This document shows, piece after piece, positions 32,436 to 40,675 of a DNA stretch of 64,000 nt. Source of the stretch: Natronoarchaeum mannanilyticum (lineage in GTDB: Archaea; Halobacteriota; Halobacteria; Halobacteriales; Natronoarchaeaceae); contig NZ_BAAADV010000007.1 in assembly GCF_039522665.1 (NCBI RefSeq), positions 620,001 through 684,000 on the forward strand, given 5' to 3'. The notes below the pieces were generated by a model. It saw nothing but the letters and a program-made list of their open reading frames with translations, was not told the DNA's origin and made no database searches. Each line of letters starts with the position of its first letter. Within the stretch, counting starts at the first letter, position 1. The translations under genes and the position numbers were made by a program.

Positions 32436-33500
32436 TCAGACGTCGCGCTCGACGACGAACCGCGTGAACTCCGCGAGCTGTTCGGTCTCTTCGTCGGCCA
32501 GCTCCGCCTCGGCGAGGTGGTCGCGGGCCTCCGCGGCGAGCTCCAGGGCCGTCTCGCGGGCGTACTCGACGCTGCCCGATTCCCGAAGGATCTCGATGGC
32601 CTCGCGGATCTCGTCGTCGGTGTTGTTCTCGGCCCGCAGGATCTCGCGGAGTCGCCGCGAGCGCTCGTCGGACGCCGTTTCGAGGGCGTGGATCACCAGC
32701 AGCGTCGTCTTGCCCTCGCGGACGTCGTTGCCGAACGCCTTGCCGAAGTCGCCGGCCTCGCCCAGCGAGTGCTCGACGTCGAGGATGTCGTCGCCGATCT
32801 GAAAGGCGACGGACATCGTCTCAGCGTAGCGTGCGACGGCTTGCTCGCGCTCGGCGGACTGGCCCGTGACCAGCGCGGCCAGCCGGGCGACGATCCGGCC
32901 GAGACAGCCCGTCTTGCACGCGCACATCTCGAGGTACTCCTCGACGGACGGATCGGCGTCGGCGTCGTTGTGCCAGCGGATGTCGGTCCCCTGACCGAGG
33001 TGGGTCCGGTTGAGTTCGTCGCTCAGCATCTCGAAGATCGCGAGCCGCGTCTCGGCGTCGAGCCCGGCGGGGTTGCGCGAGACGATCTTCATCGGGAGGA
33101 AGTACATCGCGTTGCCCGCGTTGAGCGCAACGTCCTCGCCGTAAACGCGGTGGATCGCCGGCTCGCCGCGACGAAGTTCGGCCTCGTCCTCGACGTCGTC
33201 GACGAGGATGGTGCCGGTGTGCAGGATCTCGGGAATCGCCGCGTAGGGAAGATACCGCTCGCGATCTTCGCCGAACCCCTCGACCAGCAGCAGGAAGACG
33301 ACCGGGCGCCAGCGCTTGCCGCCGCGATCGAGCAGTTCCCAGACCGGATCGGCCAGCACGCGCTGGAGCGCGTCGGCGTCGTACCGGTGCGTCGCGGGGC
33401 CGAAGAACTCCGAGAGGTACGCCTCGTCGATCTCGCGGGGCAACACCTCGGCGATCGCCTCGTCGACCGCCGGGCGCCGCTCCACTAACGTCTCCAGCAT
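32436..33500 (-). CDS. Polyprenyl diphosphate synthase (GGPP/FGPP synthase type)
   Basis: A 354-residue trans-prenyltransferase supplying C20 (or C25) isoprenoid chains for archaeal lipids. The first aspartate-rich motif is ILVDDVEDE (about residues 94-102), and the second is FQIGDDILDVEHS (about residues 235). RGGKRWRPV binds the allylic or homoallylic diphosphate. Chain length cannot be fixed by inspection. ATG at 33500 is supported by a TATA-like box (33525-33533) 29 bp upstream. The acidic C-terminal extension is typical of halophiles. Confidence 0.92.
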   Translation of the reverse strand: MLETLVERRPAVDEAIAEVLPREIDEAYLSEFFGPATHRYDADALQRVLADPVWELLDRGGKRWRPVVFLLLVEGFGEDRERYLPYAAIPEILHTGTILVDDVEDEAELRRGEPAIHRVYGEDVALNAGNAMYFLPMKIVSRNPAGLDAETRLAIFEMLSDELNRTHLGQGTDIRWHNDADADPSVEEYLEMCACKTGCLGRIVARLAALVTGQSAEREQAVARYAETMSVAFQIGDDILDVEHSLGEAGDFGKAFGNDVREGKTTLLVIHALETASDERSRRLREILRAENNTDDEIREAIEILRESGSVEYARETALELAAEARDHLAEAELADEETEQLAEFTRFVVERDV

Positions 33501-33524
33501 ACCCCACCGCTCGCGGGCCGGGCG

Positions 33525-33533
33525 CAAAAAGCT
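33525..33533 (-). promoter_or_regulatory. TATA-like promoter of the polyprenyl synthase
   Basis: On the minus strand this reads agctttttg, centred 29 bp before the ATG at 33500. Confidence 0.55.
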
Positions 33534-33580
33534 TCAGATCCGCGGAGCGGCCCGCGAACCGGCGGGCGCGAACCACGCAG

Positions 33581-33590
33581 TCTTTTGTGC
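33581..33590 (+). promoter_or_regulatory. TATA-like promoter of the NAD-kinase-like gene
   Basis: The sequence tcttttgtgc is centred 27 bp before the ATG at 33612. Confidence 0.5.
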
Positions 33591-33611
33591 CCCGACTCCT
33601 ACCCAGCGGCC

Positions 33612-34373
33612 ATGGAGTCGATCGGGATCCTCGCCGAGTCGGACGACGCCGACGGCCGCGGCGCCCCAGGGACCTCGGCGATCGCCGAGCGCGTCGCCGC
33701 CGCCGGCGCCGAGTCCGTCGTCGGAGACGCCGAGGACCTGCTCGATCGGTCGCTCGACGCCGTCGTCGCGCGCGGCGAACGCGGCGTGCTGGAGTTCGCC
33801 CGGCGAAACGCCGCCGTGCCGATCCTGCCCGTGGACGCCGGACGGGGCGTCCGGTCGATCCCCGCGAGCGCGCTCGACGCCGCGCTGCCCGCGGCGATCG
33901 ACGGCGAGTACGAACCTCGGGAACGAACGGTGCTCGCGCTGACCGTCGGCGGGGAGCGCGTGGGACGGGCCGCGTTCGACGCCATGCTGGTCACCGAGGA
34001 GCCGGCGAAGATCTCTGAGTACGCGGTTCGAGCGGACGGCGAGCGCGTCGCGCGCTTCCGCGCCGACGGGGTCGTGCTGGCGACGCCGGCTGGCTCGGGC
34101 GGGTACGGCGCCGCGGCGGACGGCCCCGTGCTGGCGCCGGGGACCGGCATCTCCGTGGTCCCGGTCGCCCCGTTCGCGACGACCCACGACCACTGGGTGC
34201 TCGATCCCGAGCGCGGCGTCGAGTTCACCGTCGAACGCGACGAGGGGCCGGTCGAGTTGCTCGTCGACGACCGGCGATGCCGGACGGTCCCGCCCCGGAC
34301 CCCCGTGACGGTCGCCGTCGACGGATCGCTGTCCGTGTTGGTCGGCCTACACAGCAAATCCCACTGGCCATGA
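33612..34373 (+). CDS. NAD-kinase-like protein lacking the GGDGT motif
   Basis: A 253-residue protein with the NAD kinase C-terminal beta-sandwich. It shows DGVVLATPAGSGGYGAAADGP (about residues 152-171), which corresponds to the family segment with TPTGSTAY, and a terminal VDGSLSVLVG strand. The catalytic GGDGT loop expected near residues 50-58 is absent and reads VVARGERGVLEFA. The nucleotide-binding half is therefore degenerate and kinase activity is doubtful; it may be a regulator or a divergent enzyme. A TATA box 27 bp upstream supports ATG 33612. Confidence 0.78.
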   Translation: MESIGILAESDDADGRGAPGTSAIAERVAAAGAESVVGDAEDLLDRSLDAVVARGERGVLEFARRNAAVPILPVDAGRGVRSIPASALDAALPAAIDGEYEPRERTVLALTVGGERVGRAAFDAMLVTEEPAKISEYAVRADGERVARFRADGVVLATPAGSGGYGAAADGPVLAPGTGISVVPVAPFATTHDHWVLDPERGVEFTVERDEGPVELLVDDRRCRTVPPRTPVTVAVDGSLSVLVGLHSKSHWP

Positions 34374-34480
34374 GCGACCCCCAGCGATCGTGACTACTCG
34401 CTCCCGTCGGTCGTGACTGGCCGTCCGACCGAGCGGTCCGAGGACCGCGGCGGCGGCCGAACGGGGGAGCAATTGGAAAA

Positions 34481-34490
34481 ACACTAATGT
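34481..34490 (+). promoter_or_regulatory. TATA-like promoter of the 34512 gene
   Basis: The sequence acactaatgt is centred 27 bp before the ATG at 34512. Confidence 0.5.
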
Positions 34491-34511
34491 CCTAACCACA
34501 GACTGTCGAGT

Positions 34512-34952
34512 ATGAACCCGGATACGATGTTCGGCCCGCTCGACGTGCTGTTGCCCCACGTCGAGTACGTGTTCCTCGTGCTGGTGCTGGTCAACGCGGT
34601 GACGCGCTTCCTCGCGCAGCGCCACTACGTCTCCCAGTACCGGGACGGCGGCGCCGACGCGATCGACCGCTACGCGATCCACGACCTCTCGAACGTGTTG
34701 CTCGTGCTCGGCGCGTTCTACTTCACGACGATCACGCTCCACGCCGGGACGATCCTGAGCGTCCTCGCGCTGACGGTGTTTATCACCGACTTCTTCGAGT
34801 TCGAGGCCCGCAAGGTCGAGGCCCGCAAGGAAGAAGAGCTCGGCCGCCCGAAGGGCGCGCTGGCGGCCTGGACGCTCGTGCTGGCGTACGCGCTGTTCCA
34901 GAGCCTCTTCCTGATCCTCGAGCAGTCCGCGCTCTGGGGCAACATCGTCTGA
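34512..34952 (+). CDS. DUF7313-type membrane protein
   Basis: A 146-residue membrane protein with four hydrophobic helices separated by short loops. A basic/acidic cytoplasmic loop (FEFEARKVEARKEEELGRPKG) lies between helices 3 and 4. From memory this resembles the haloarchaea-specific DUF7313 family, usually found near the bc-complex genes, as here. No cofactor motif is visible. It converges on the bc-complex operon across a 500-bp gap. Confidence 0.72.
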   Translation: MNPDTMFGPLDVLLPHVEYVFLVLVLVNAVTRFLAQRHYVSQYRDGGADAIDRYAIHDLSNVLLVLGAFYFTTITLHAGTILSVLALTVFITDFFEFEARKVEARKEEELGRPKGALAAWTLVLAYALFQSLFLILEQSALWGNIV

Positions 34953-35455
34953 GATTGCGCGAATCTTTTCTCGGGCCGACGCGCTAATCTTCTACCGCCG
35001 ATAGTTTCGCTTCGAACCGCACAGCGCCACGACGACGACGAGGCGAGCGTCCGGCGCAAAGGCAGTCTGTTCTAGCCAGTCCGCTCGACGCTCCGGTCGC
35101 GGGCCCGGCGTCGAACCCGGACACCGGGACGGAGTGTCCGCGGGCGGGGACCGGAACGTGCTCGCTGCGAGAATCTGAGGGCCTCGCGATCGAGGACCGG
35201 ACCGAGGCCACCGCATCGCTGAGGAATCCGAATCTACGTAGCACGATCCCGATCCACGGCGGCCCGGCGACAGCCACCGCCGAAGCGAGGAACGGATACC
35301 TGCGCGCCGCGAGACCGTCGTGAACGACCGGCCATCGCGAGACGCACCGTCCGACGACCGGCGGCGTGCAGCGCCGTGGCTCGACATCTATCGCGAGAGC
35401 GGGATCGGAACGGAAACGGCGAGTCGTAGAAATCGAGTAGGAGAGCGAAACGGGA
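34953..35455. other. Convergent intergenic gap, no gene seen
   Basis: About 500 bp between two convergent stop codons, the longest gap in the window. The frames inside are rich in Arg, Ser and Pro and do not look coding. No tRNA, strong hairpin or repeat was recognised. A short AT-rich spot is near 34967-34975. Confidence 0.6.
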
Positions 35456-35725
35456 TTACTCCGCGTTGCGATCGGCGTAAGCGGCCCGAGCCTGCTGGTA
35501 GGCGGGGATCAGGAACCAGAACACGATCGGACCCAGAACCATCATCGCGACCATGGCGTCCATGAGGACGATGCCGATCGCGTCGTACGTGCCCGGGTCC
35601 TCCGGTACCGGCGCCGTCAGCTGCGGGCCGTCGAACTCCGGCGTCCGGTACCACGTCGCCAGGACCATCCACAGCAGGCCGGCCCCGCTGAAGATCGTGA
35701 ACCCCTTCATGAACTCGTCAGCCAT
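35456..35725 (-). CDS. DUF7314-type small membrane subunit of the bc operon
   Basis: An 89-residue protein with two transmembrane helices (about residues 8-25 and 55-76) and a KGFTIFSGAGLLWMVLATWY N-terminal helix. It is the last gene of the bc-complex operon and overlaps its upstream neighbour by 8 bp. From memory it matches DUF7314. A structural subunit of the quinol-oxidising complex is inferred from position. Confidence 0.75.
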   Translation of the reverse strand: MADEFMKGFTIFSGAGLLWMVLATWYRTPEFDGPQLTAPVPEDPGTYDAIGIVLMDAMVAMMVLGPIVFWFLIPAYQQARAAYADRNAE

Positions 35726-36032
35726 TACCCGAGGCTTGGTCCGCGTCGTCTTTATCGTTTTCCATTTCCTCGGCCCTGAACCGCGTCGAGAACACGTAGA
35801 CGACGGCGCCGACCAGCACCAGGCCGACGCCAGCCAGCGCGCCCGCGGGATCGACTTCGTCGACCTCCGCGGTCCCGCGGTCGGTCGCCGTGTCGACGAC
35901 GGCGAGCCCGCCGGCTACCAGCAGTATCGCGATCAGCATCGAAAACACCATGACGACCTTGTAGACGGCCATCGGAACCGGAACCTCGCGGCGGAGCGAT
36001 CCGCCGGCCGAGTCGTCGTCGGAGGAGGCCAT
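35718..36032 (-). CDS. DUF7315-type membrane subunit of the bc operon
   Basis: A 104-residue protein with two hydrophobic helices (about residues 24-46 and 63-83) and acidic ends. It lies 9 bp downstream of the petD-like gene and overlaps the DUF7314-type gene by 8 bp, so it is cotranslated with complex subunits. From memory it matches DUF7315. It has no cofactor-binding motif. Confidence 0.75.
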   Translation of the reverse strand: MASSDDDSAGGSLRREVPVPMAVYKVVMVFSMLIAILLVAGGLAVVDTATDRGTAEVDEVDPAGALAGVGLVLVGAVVYVFSTRFRAEEMENDKDDADQASGNG

Positions 36033-36041
36033 CGAGCGGAG

Positions 36042-36818
36042 CTACCGCGGCGGCCGCAGCCGGTAGTAGCGCCGGTTGAGGTTGTACATGTACCCCTCCT
36101 GCATCGCCTTCAGGACCGCGTAGGTCAGGAGGCCGCCGACCACCGGCAGGATGAACGACAGGTCGAAGAACATCCCCGTGGTCACCAGCGGCATCTGGCC
36201 GGCGAAGAGGTTGTACTGGGCGAGCAGCGTCAGCGTGAACGACAGCAGGACGCCGGTGACGCCCAGCGCCGCCCAGAACGGCTCCTCGACGGGACGGCGG
36301 GCGTTGCCCTTGTTGAGGAACGGCACCAGCGCGATCAGCCCGATGATCGGGCCGTGGACGGCGACGCCGAACACGCTGTCGGACATCAGCTTCTGTCCGC
36401 CGAGGATCGCCAGTTCGGGGTTCAGCGGATTGGTTTTCAGCAGCCCGAACGACCAGTAGAGGTACCAGTCGGGCTGGATGACCGAGGGCGTCGAGCTCGG
36501 GTCCGCGACGCCGCCCAGGTGGGGCGGGAGCGTCGCTGCCAGGAAGATGATGATCCCGACGAAGAAGCTGACGATCGAGAGGTTGCGGATCGTCTCGTGG
36601 GGCCAGGCCGGGAAGCCCAGCACGTCGCGCTCGACGTAGTCGGACTCCTGTCGGAGATCCTGGTCCTCGCGGCGGGCCCGCTCGAAGTACTCGTAGGTCA
36701 GCCGGGAGAGCCCCTGCGTGCGCTCCTTTCGCTCGCGCCACGTGGGCGTCTCGTCGTCCGGCGGGACGATGCCAGTGCCGCTGCCGTCAGTTCTGGGTTC
36801 GGATTCGTCGTCGGTCAT
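36042..36818 (-). CDS. petD: Cytochrome b C-terminal subunit (PetD-like)
   Basis: A 258-residue subunit equivalent to the C-terminal half of cytochrome b. A long hydrophilic N-terminus (about 80 residues, with FPAWPHETIRNLS before the first helix) precedes several transmembrane helices. The quinol-site signature PDWYLYWSFGLLK (about residues 115-127) corresponds to the PEWY motif of bc1/b6f. It follows petB by 4 bp. Together with PetB and the Rieske protein it would oxidise menaquinol and pass electrons to halocyanin. Confidence 0.9.
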   Translation of the reverse strand: MTDDESEPRTDGSGTGIVPPDDETPTWRERKERTQGLSRLTYEYFERARREDQDLRQESDYVERDVLGFPAWPHETIRNLSIVSFFVGIIIFLAATLPPHLGGVADPSSTPSVIQPDWYLYWSFGLLKTNPLNPELAILGGQKLMSDSVFGVAVHGPIIGLIALVPFLNKGNARRPVEEPFWAALGVTGVLLSFTLTLLAQYNLFAGQMPLVTTGMFFDLSFILPVVGGLLTYAVLKAMQEGYMYNLNRRYYRLRPPR

Positions 36819-36822
36819 GATG

Positions 36823-37629
36823 TTAGTGGGGTTCGGCGATGCCCTGCATCCACACGATGCCGACGTGGAGCGCGATCAGCGCCGTCACGACGAACGGCAT
36901 CAGGAACACGTGGATGATGTACATTCGCATCAACGTCGGCTGTCCGAGCGAGAACCCGCCGAAGACCAGCTGGGCCGCCCACTCGCCGACCAGCGGGACG
37001 GATCGAGCCATCTCGATGCCGATGGTACCGGCCCACAGCGCGAGCTGGTTCCACGGCAGGAGGTAGCCGCTGTAGCCAAAGAGGAGCGTCAGCAGGATCA
37101 GCAGGACGCCCAGCAGCCAGTTGAGCTCGCGGGGCTCCTTGTACGCGCCCGTGAAGTAGACGCGCAGCATGTGGAGGAACACGCCGGCGATCATGAACTG
37201 GGCCGCCCAGCGGTGGATGCTCCGGAGCATGTACCCGAAGTTGAGCTCCGCCAGGATGAACAGCATCTGGTCGTACGCGAGCGCGTAGTCGGCGCCCTCG
37301 GCCGTGATGGTGCCCGGCGCGTAGTAGAATCCCAGTAGCGCGCCCGTTATCGCCAGTACCACGTACGCGACGATAGAGAGCGACCCGAGCGAGTACAGCG
37401 GGTACCAGTACCAGAACTTGTTGTCCAGGTCGTACTGCTCGGTGTGGCTCTTGGGCATCTGGAGGTTCATCTTGTAGTACATGTCCTCCAGCAGCTCCAG
37501 GTAGTCGACGATCCGGAGCCGCTTGTCCAGCCACATCAGCGTGACCAGGTAGGACTTCTCGATCGCCGAGAGGTCCTTGGTCTCGAGCCACGACTCGTGG
37601 TCGAAGTCGTCTTTCTTTTCGAGGCTCAT
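36823..37629 (-). CDS. petB: Cytochrome b N-terminal subunit (PetB-like)
   Basis: A 268-residue di-heme membrane subunit. The two pairs of heme-ligating histidines are clear: SIHRWAAQFMIAGVFLHMLRV in helix B and YIIHVFLMPFVVTALIALHV in helix D. The stretch FGYSGYLLPWNQLALWAG is the conserved helix C region. The 65-residue soluble N-terminus is longer than in bacterial homologues. It is spaced 2 bp from the Rieske gene and 4 bp from petD, a tight operon. Confidence 0.93.
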   Translation of the reverse strand: MSLEKKDDFDHESWLETKDLSAIEKSYLVTLMWLDKRLRIVDYLELLEDMYYKMNLQMPKSHTEQYDLDNKFWYWYPLYSLGSLSIVAYVVLAITGALLGFYYAPGTITAEGADYALAYDQMLFILAELNFGYMLRSIHRWAAQFMIAGVFLHMLRVYFTGAYKEPRELNWLLGVLLILLTLLFGYSGYLLPWNQLALWAGTIGIEMARSVPLVGEWAAQLVFGGFSLGQPTLMRMYIIHVFLMPFVVTALIALHVGIVWMQGIAEPH

Positions 37630-37631
37630 CG

Positions 37632-38498
37632 TTATCCCTGCCCTCCGACCGTGTCAGACGGTCGCGGTAGCGCCACGAACTGCTGTTGCAGGACGGTGAA
37701 CGGATCGTACACCGACTGGTGGCAGTTGCAGTAACTGAGGTTCTCTGCGCCGTACCCCGCGGACCCCTCGTGCATCTGGAAGCCCGGGACACAGCAGTAG
37801 TGAGTACAGGAGTTGAGATAGGCGATGAAGCCTTCCTCGGTGGTTTCGGCGAGCCACTCGTCGTCCTGTGCGGCCTCCTCGATCGCGGTGCTACGGATGA
37901 CCTGCACGCCGAGCGTGTCGCGGGGCTCGAGCTCCTGGGATCGCCAGGTCGCCTGTGCCGGTTTTCCGAGACCGGCGTCGCCGACGCCGGTCGTGAACTC
38001 CCGGTAGTCGTCGAAGTGACTGACCATCAGCTTGTCGCCGCCGGAGACGGCTTCGTTCTGCCAGTCGTAGTTCGATGTCCCCGCGAACCGGAGGTAATTG
38101 TCCAGATCTGCATCCGGCTCGACCGCCGGGCTGGTCTGGGTACCGCAGTACTGGAACCAGGTCGTCGAGTACGTCGTCCCGGCGATCTCGGTTTCCGCGA
38201 CCTGGATCTCCTGCCCGGTCGCGGTTTCCTCCGTTTCGGGCTCGGGCCAGATGCCCCGTAGCGCGCCTTCGTCGTCGATCTCGATCGGGATCTGGGGCAT
38301 CCCGCGCGGCGCGGGGCCGCCGACGCGCTCGATGCCCATGTACTGCGTCGGTCCGCCGCCCGCTCCAGCCGGCGTCGTCAGGCTGTCGGCGGTCACCGCG
38401 GAGGTGATGCCGACGCCCGCCAGCGCGGAGCTCCCGACGACGCCCTTGACGAAGCGCCGGCGATCCGACTCGACCGGATATTTGTCGCTGTCTGTCAT
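37632..38498 (-). CDS. Rieske iron-sulfur subunit
   Basis: A 288-residue [2Fe-2S] subunit. The N-terminal Tat-type motif RRRFVKG precedes one hydrophobic helix (about residues 16-38). The cluster-binding boxes are CTHYCC (about residue 232) and YCNCHQSVYDP (about residue 258), giving the two Cys and two His ligands plus the disulfide pair. About 190 residues separate the helix from the cluster domain, longer than in bacteria. It is cotranscribed with petB, petD and halocyanin B. Confidence 0.93.
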   Translation of the reverse strand: MTDSDKYPVESDRRRFVKGVVGSSALAGVGITSAVTADSLTTPAGAGGGPTQYMGIERVGGPAPRGMPQIPIEIDDEGALRGIWPEPETEETATGQEIQVAETEIAGTTYSTTWFQYCGTQTSPAVEPDADLDNYLRFAGTSNYDWQNEAVSGGDKLMVSHFDDYREFTTGVGDAGLGKPAQATWRSQELEPRDTLGVQVIRSTAIEEAAQDDEWLAETTEEGFIAYLNSCTHYCCVPGFQMHEGSAGYGAENLSYCNCHQSVYDPFTVLQQQFVALPRPSDTVGGQG

Positions 38499-38499
38499 G

Positions 38500-38895
38500 T
38501 TATCGTTTGTAGTAGGGGTACACTGCTCGTTTGAACTGTTCGACTACGTCGCCGCCCAGATCGTTGCCCTCGGCGTCCTCCTCGCGGACGTAGAGGTCCT
38601 CCCACTTGCGACGCCGCTTCTTGACGATCATGACGTCCGGGAGGAACTCCTTGCGGTACAGCGCGAGGATGAAGGCGAGATCGATGAAGATCAGGCCCAG
38701 AATCGTCCCGAGGAACATGTTCGCGGGCTCGCCGGCCGGGCCCGCCGCCCAGCCGCTGGCGAGGCCGTACGCGAACAGCCCCACGAAGACGATCTCGATG
38801 ATCGTCAGCAGGACGATGGCGATGGCCGCGGCAGTGCTCTCGCGGGGCGGCTCGTAGCGGTGAATGTCGCCGTAGGTGCTTCCGGTGGATGACAT
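38500..38895 (-). CDS. DUF7318-type membrane subunit of the bc operon
   Basis: A 131-residue protein with two helices (about residues 22-45 and 60-82). A basic cytoplasmic segment (IVKKRRRKWEDLY) follows, and the C-terminus is FKRAVYPYYKR. It lies 1 bp from the Rieske gene and 3 bp from halocyanin B. From memory it matches DUF7318, seen only with haloarchaeal bc operons. Its role is unknown. Confidence 0.77.
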   Translation of the reverse strand: MSSTGSTYGDIHRYEPPRESTAAAIAIVLLTIIEIVFVGLFAYGLASGWAAGPAGEPANMFLGTILGLIFIDLAFILALYRKEFLPDVMIVKKRRRKWEDLYVREEDAEGNDLGGDVVEQFKRAVYPYYKR

Positions 38896-38898
38896 CGT

Positions 38899-39576
38899 TC
38901 AGTCTTTCTTGTTGGGGTAGCTGGTGTTGGCCGACTCGCCGTACTTCAGCAGGTAGAACGTGAACCCGATGGTCGCGAAGATGGCGAGGAACGTGGCGGC
39001 CCCGATGTAGTGCTTCTGCATCGGGACGCCGATATTGTGGGGATCGAACTCCGCGGCAGCGCCGCCGCCACCGCCGCCACCGCCGCCCTCCTGGACGACG
39101 ACCGACCCTTCCATGCCCGATGCGACGTGGGGCTCGCAGACGTACTCGAACGTGCCGGTCGTCTCGAACGTGTGAGTGTACTCGGTGCCGGAGTTGGCGA
39201 TCTCGGGGTGGCCCTCCCACTCGGCGCCGTCGGGGGTGCTCCCGGGCGCGATGTTGTGGTTGTCCGAGTCCCAGACCCAGCGGACGGTGTCGCCCGGCGC
39301 GATCGTCACCTCGGCCGGATCGAACACGAGGTCGCCGCCGGGACCGACCACGACTTCGTGTGTCGTGCCGCCGCCACCGCCCGACTGGTTCCCCGCGCCC
39401 GACTCGTTACCGGCGCCCGATTCGTTCCCGCCGCCGGACTGATTGCCGCCGGACTCGTTGCCCCCCTCCTGGAGGGCCGGCGCGTCCTGAGCCGCGGCGG
39501 ACGAGCCCGCGGCGCCTGCGGCCGCTGCGGCAGCGGAAACGCCGCTGGCCGTCTTCATAAAGTCCCGCCTGTTCAT
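38899..39576 (-). CDS. Halocyanin B (bc-operon blue copper protein)
   Basis: A 225-residue protein with Tat motif NRRDFMKTASG, a linker of GGNES/GAGNQS repeats, then a cupredoxin domain whose copper ligands (DNHN, VCEPH, SGMEG) and core are the same as in halocyanin A. A Gly-rich linker and a C-terminal helix (IGAATFLAIFATIGFTFYLLKYG) follow. As first gene of the bc operon it is the probable electron acceptor of the Rieske/cytochrome b complex. A TATA-like element sits 30 bp upstream. Confidence 0.92.
   Translation of the reverse strand: MNRRDFMKTASGVSAAAAAAGAAGSSAAAQDAPALQEGGNESGGNQSGGGNESGAGNESGAGNQSGGGGGTTHEVVVGPGGDLVFDPAEVTIAPGDTVRWVWDSDNHNIAPGSTPDGAEWEGHPEIANSGTEYTHTFETTGTFEYVCEPHVASGMEGSVVVQEGGGGGGGGGAAAEFDPHNIGVPMQKHYIGAATFLAIFATIGFTFYLLKYGESANTSYPNKKD
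39095..39304 (-). repeat. 210-bp tract near-identical to 31872-32081
   Basis: The partner of the tract in halocyanin A, with one mismatch in 210 bases. Both are on the minus strand and both cover the copper-binding core. Confidence 0.9.
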
Positions 39577-39600
39577 ACACGAATTGGTCAGGGGTGAGTT

Positions 39601-39610
39601 CGCTTAAACC
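39601..39610 (-). promoter_or_regulatory. TATA-like promoter of the bc operon
   Basis: On the minus strand this reads ggtttaagcg, centred 30 bp before the halocyanin B ATG. It makes the bc operon separable from the upstream DUF7319-type gene. Confidence 0.6.
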
Positions 39611-39635
39611 CACCGATGACGCCGTCTCGGTTCGG

Positions 39636-40520
39636 CTATTCGGACCGTTCGTCCCCGGTCTCGGCGAGTTCGAGGACGGCGTCGGCGTCACCAGACGCGT
39701 CGATCGGGAGGAAGTCGGGGCGCTCGCCGTCCTCGAGGCCGACGGAGCGGAGCCGCTCGCGGTACTCCTCGGCGCGGAACCGATCCGAGAGCCGCGCGTT
39801 CGCGACGGTCACGAACAGGAACACGGCGATTCCCAGAAATCCCAGCCCGGCGACGCCGGTGATCATCGAGGTGCCCGGCTGGGCGCCGCCGACGGCCACG
39901 TAGTACACCGACGCGCCGAGTAGTCCCAGCCCCGCCAGCAACTGGGCGGCCGCGACGAACTGGAGCATCAGGTTCCCCCGCTCGTCGCTCTGCTCGGGGA
40001 CCTCGTCGGGATGCGGTAGCAGGAAGTCGCCCTCCGGCGCCGGGTCGGGCTCGTACTCCGGCATCGAGCACAGCGCGACGGTCGGCTTGACGTCGCGGAG
40101 CACCGTTCCGGTTCCTTCGACCGTGCCGTCGGGGTAGATCAGCGCGTAGTCGGCGTCAGAATACGCCAACAGGAGTTCGTCCTCGCCGTCGCGCACGCGC
40201 TCGATCACCGCGAACACCTCCCGCTCGGTGACGCGCCGCTGCAGGTCCTGTTCGATGCGCGAGATCAGTTCCTCGCCGGTGACCCAGCTCTCGTCGTCGA
40301 ACGCCGCCTCCCACTCGTCGACCGACATCTCGGCCATGTCCGCGGGGCCGAAGTCATCGAAGTCGTACTTCCGTTCGACCTGGGCGCGCAGTTCCTCGAC
40401 GGACTGGCCCTCCGACTCCTCGGGATCGGCCGCATCGGGCTCCGACTCCTCGGGGTCGACCGCGTCGGACTCCGTCTCCGGTCGATCGTCGCCAACACGC
40501 TCGTCGGAGGACTCGCTCAT
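39636..40520 (-). CDS. DUF7319-type protein with acidic N-terminus and two helices
   Basis: A 294-residue protein. The first 45 residues are Asp/Glu/Ser-rich repeats. A soluble domain follows (VEELRAQVERKYDFDDFGPADMAEMS, about residues 41-160). Two transmembrane helices (about residues 185-205 and 220-242) and a basic tail complete it. From memory it resembles DUF7319. It lies 59 bp upstream of the bc operon on the same strand and may be cotranscribed by readthrough. It is possibly an assembly or regulatory factor for the complex; this is inferred from position. Confidence 0.75.
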   Translation of the reverse strand: MSESSDERVGDDRPETESDAVDPEESEPDAADPEESEGQSVEELRAQVERKYDFDDFGPADMAEMSVDEWEAAFDDESWVTGEELISRIEQDLQRRVTEREVFAVIERVRDGEDELLLAYSDADYALIYPDGTVEGTGTVLRDVKPTVALCSMPEYEPDPAPEGDFLLPHPDEVPEQSDERGNLMLQFVAAAQLLAGLGLLGASVYYVAVGGAQPGTSMITGVAGLGFLGIAVFLFVTVANARLSDRFRAEEYRERLRSVGLEDGERPDFLPIDASGDADAVLELAETGDERSE

Positions 40521-40643
40521 TGGGCGTGAGTAGGAACGCCGCCCCCGTTAGCGTGACGGTTGGCGTCGAACAGTTGTGACGGCCGCCCGCAAAAGCGAGC
40601 GGGACGCTCGCGACCGTTCCCGCCGACCGGGAACGTTTCGCGT

Positions 40644-40652
40644 GCTTTAACC
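40644..40652 (+). promoter_or_regulatory. TATA-like promoter of the 40676 gene
   Basis: The sequence gctttaacc is centred 28 bp before the ATG at 40676. Confidence 0.55.
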
Positions 40653-40675
40653 GCCGGTTGTCCTAACTCCCGACG

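Noticed and set aside
34992-35387. Minus-strand frame of 131 codons in the convergent gap
   Set aside because: Composition is rich in Arg, Ser and Pro with no hydrophobic pattern, typical of non-coding GC-rich frames.
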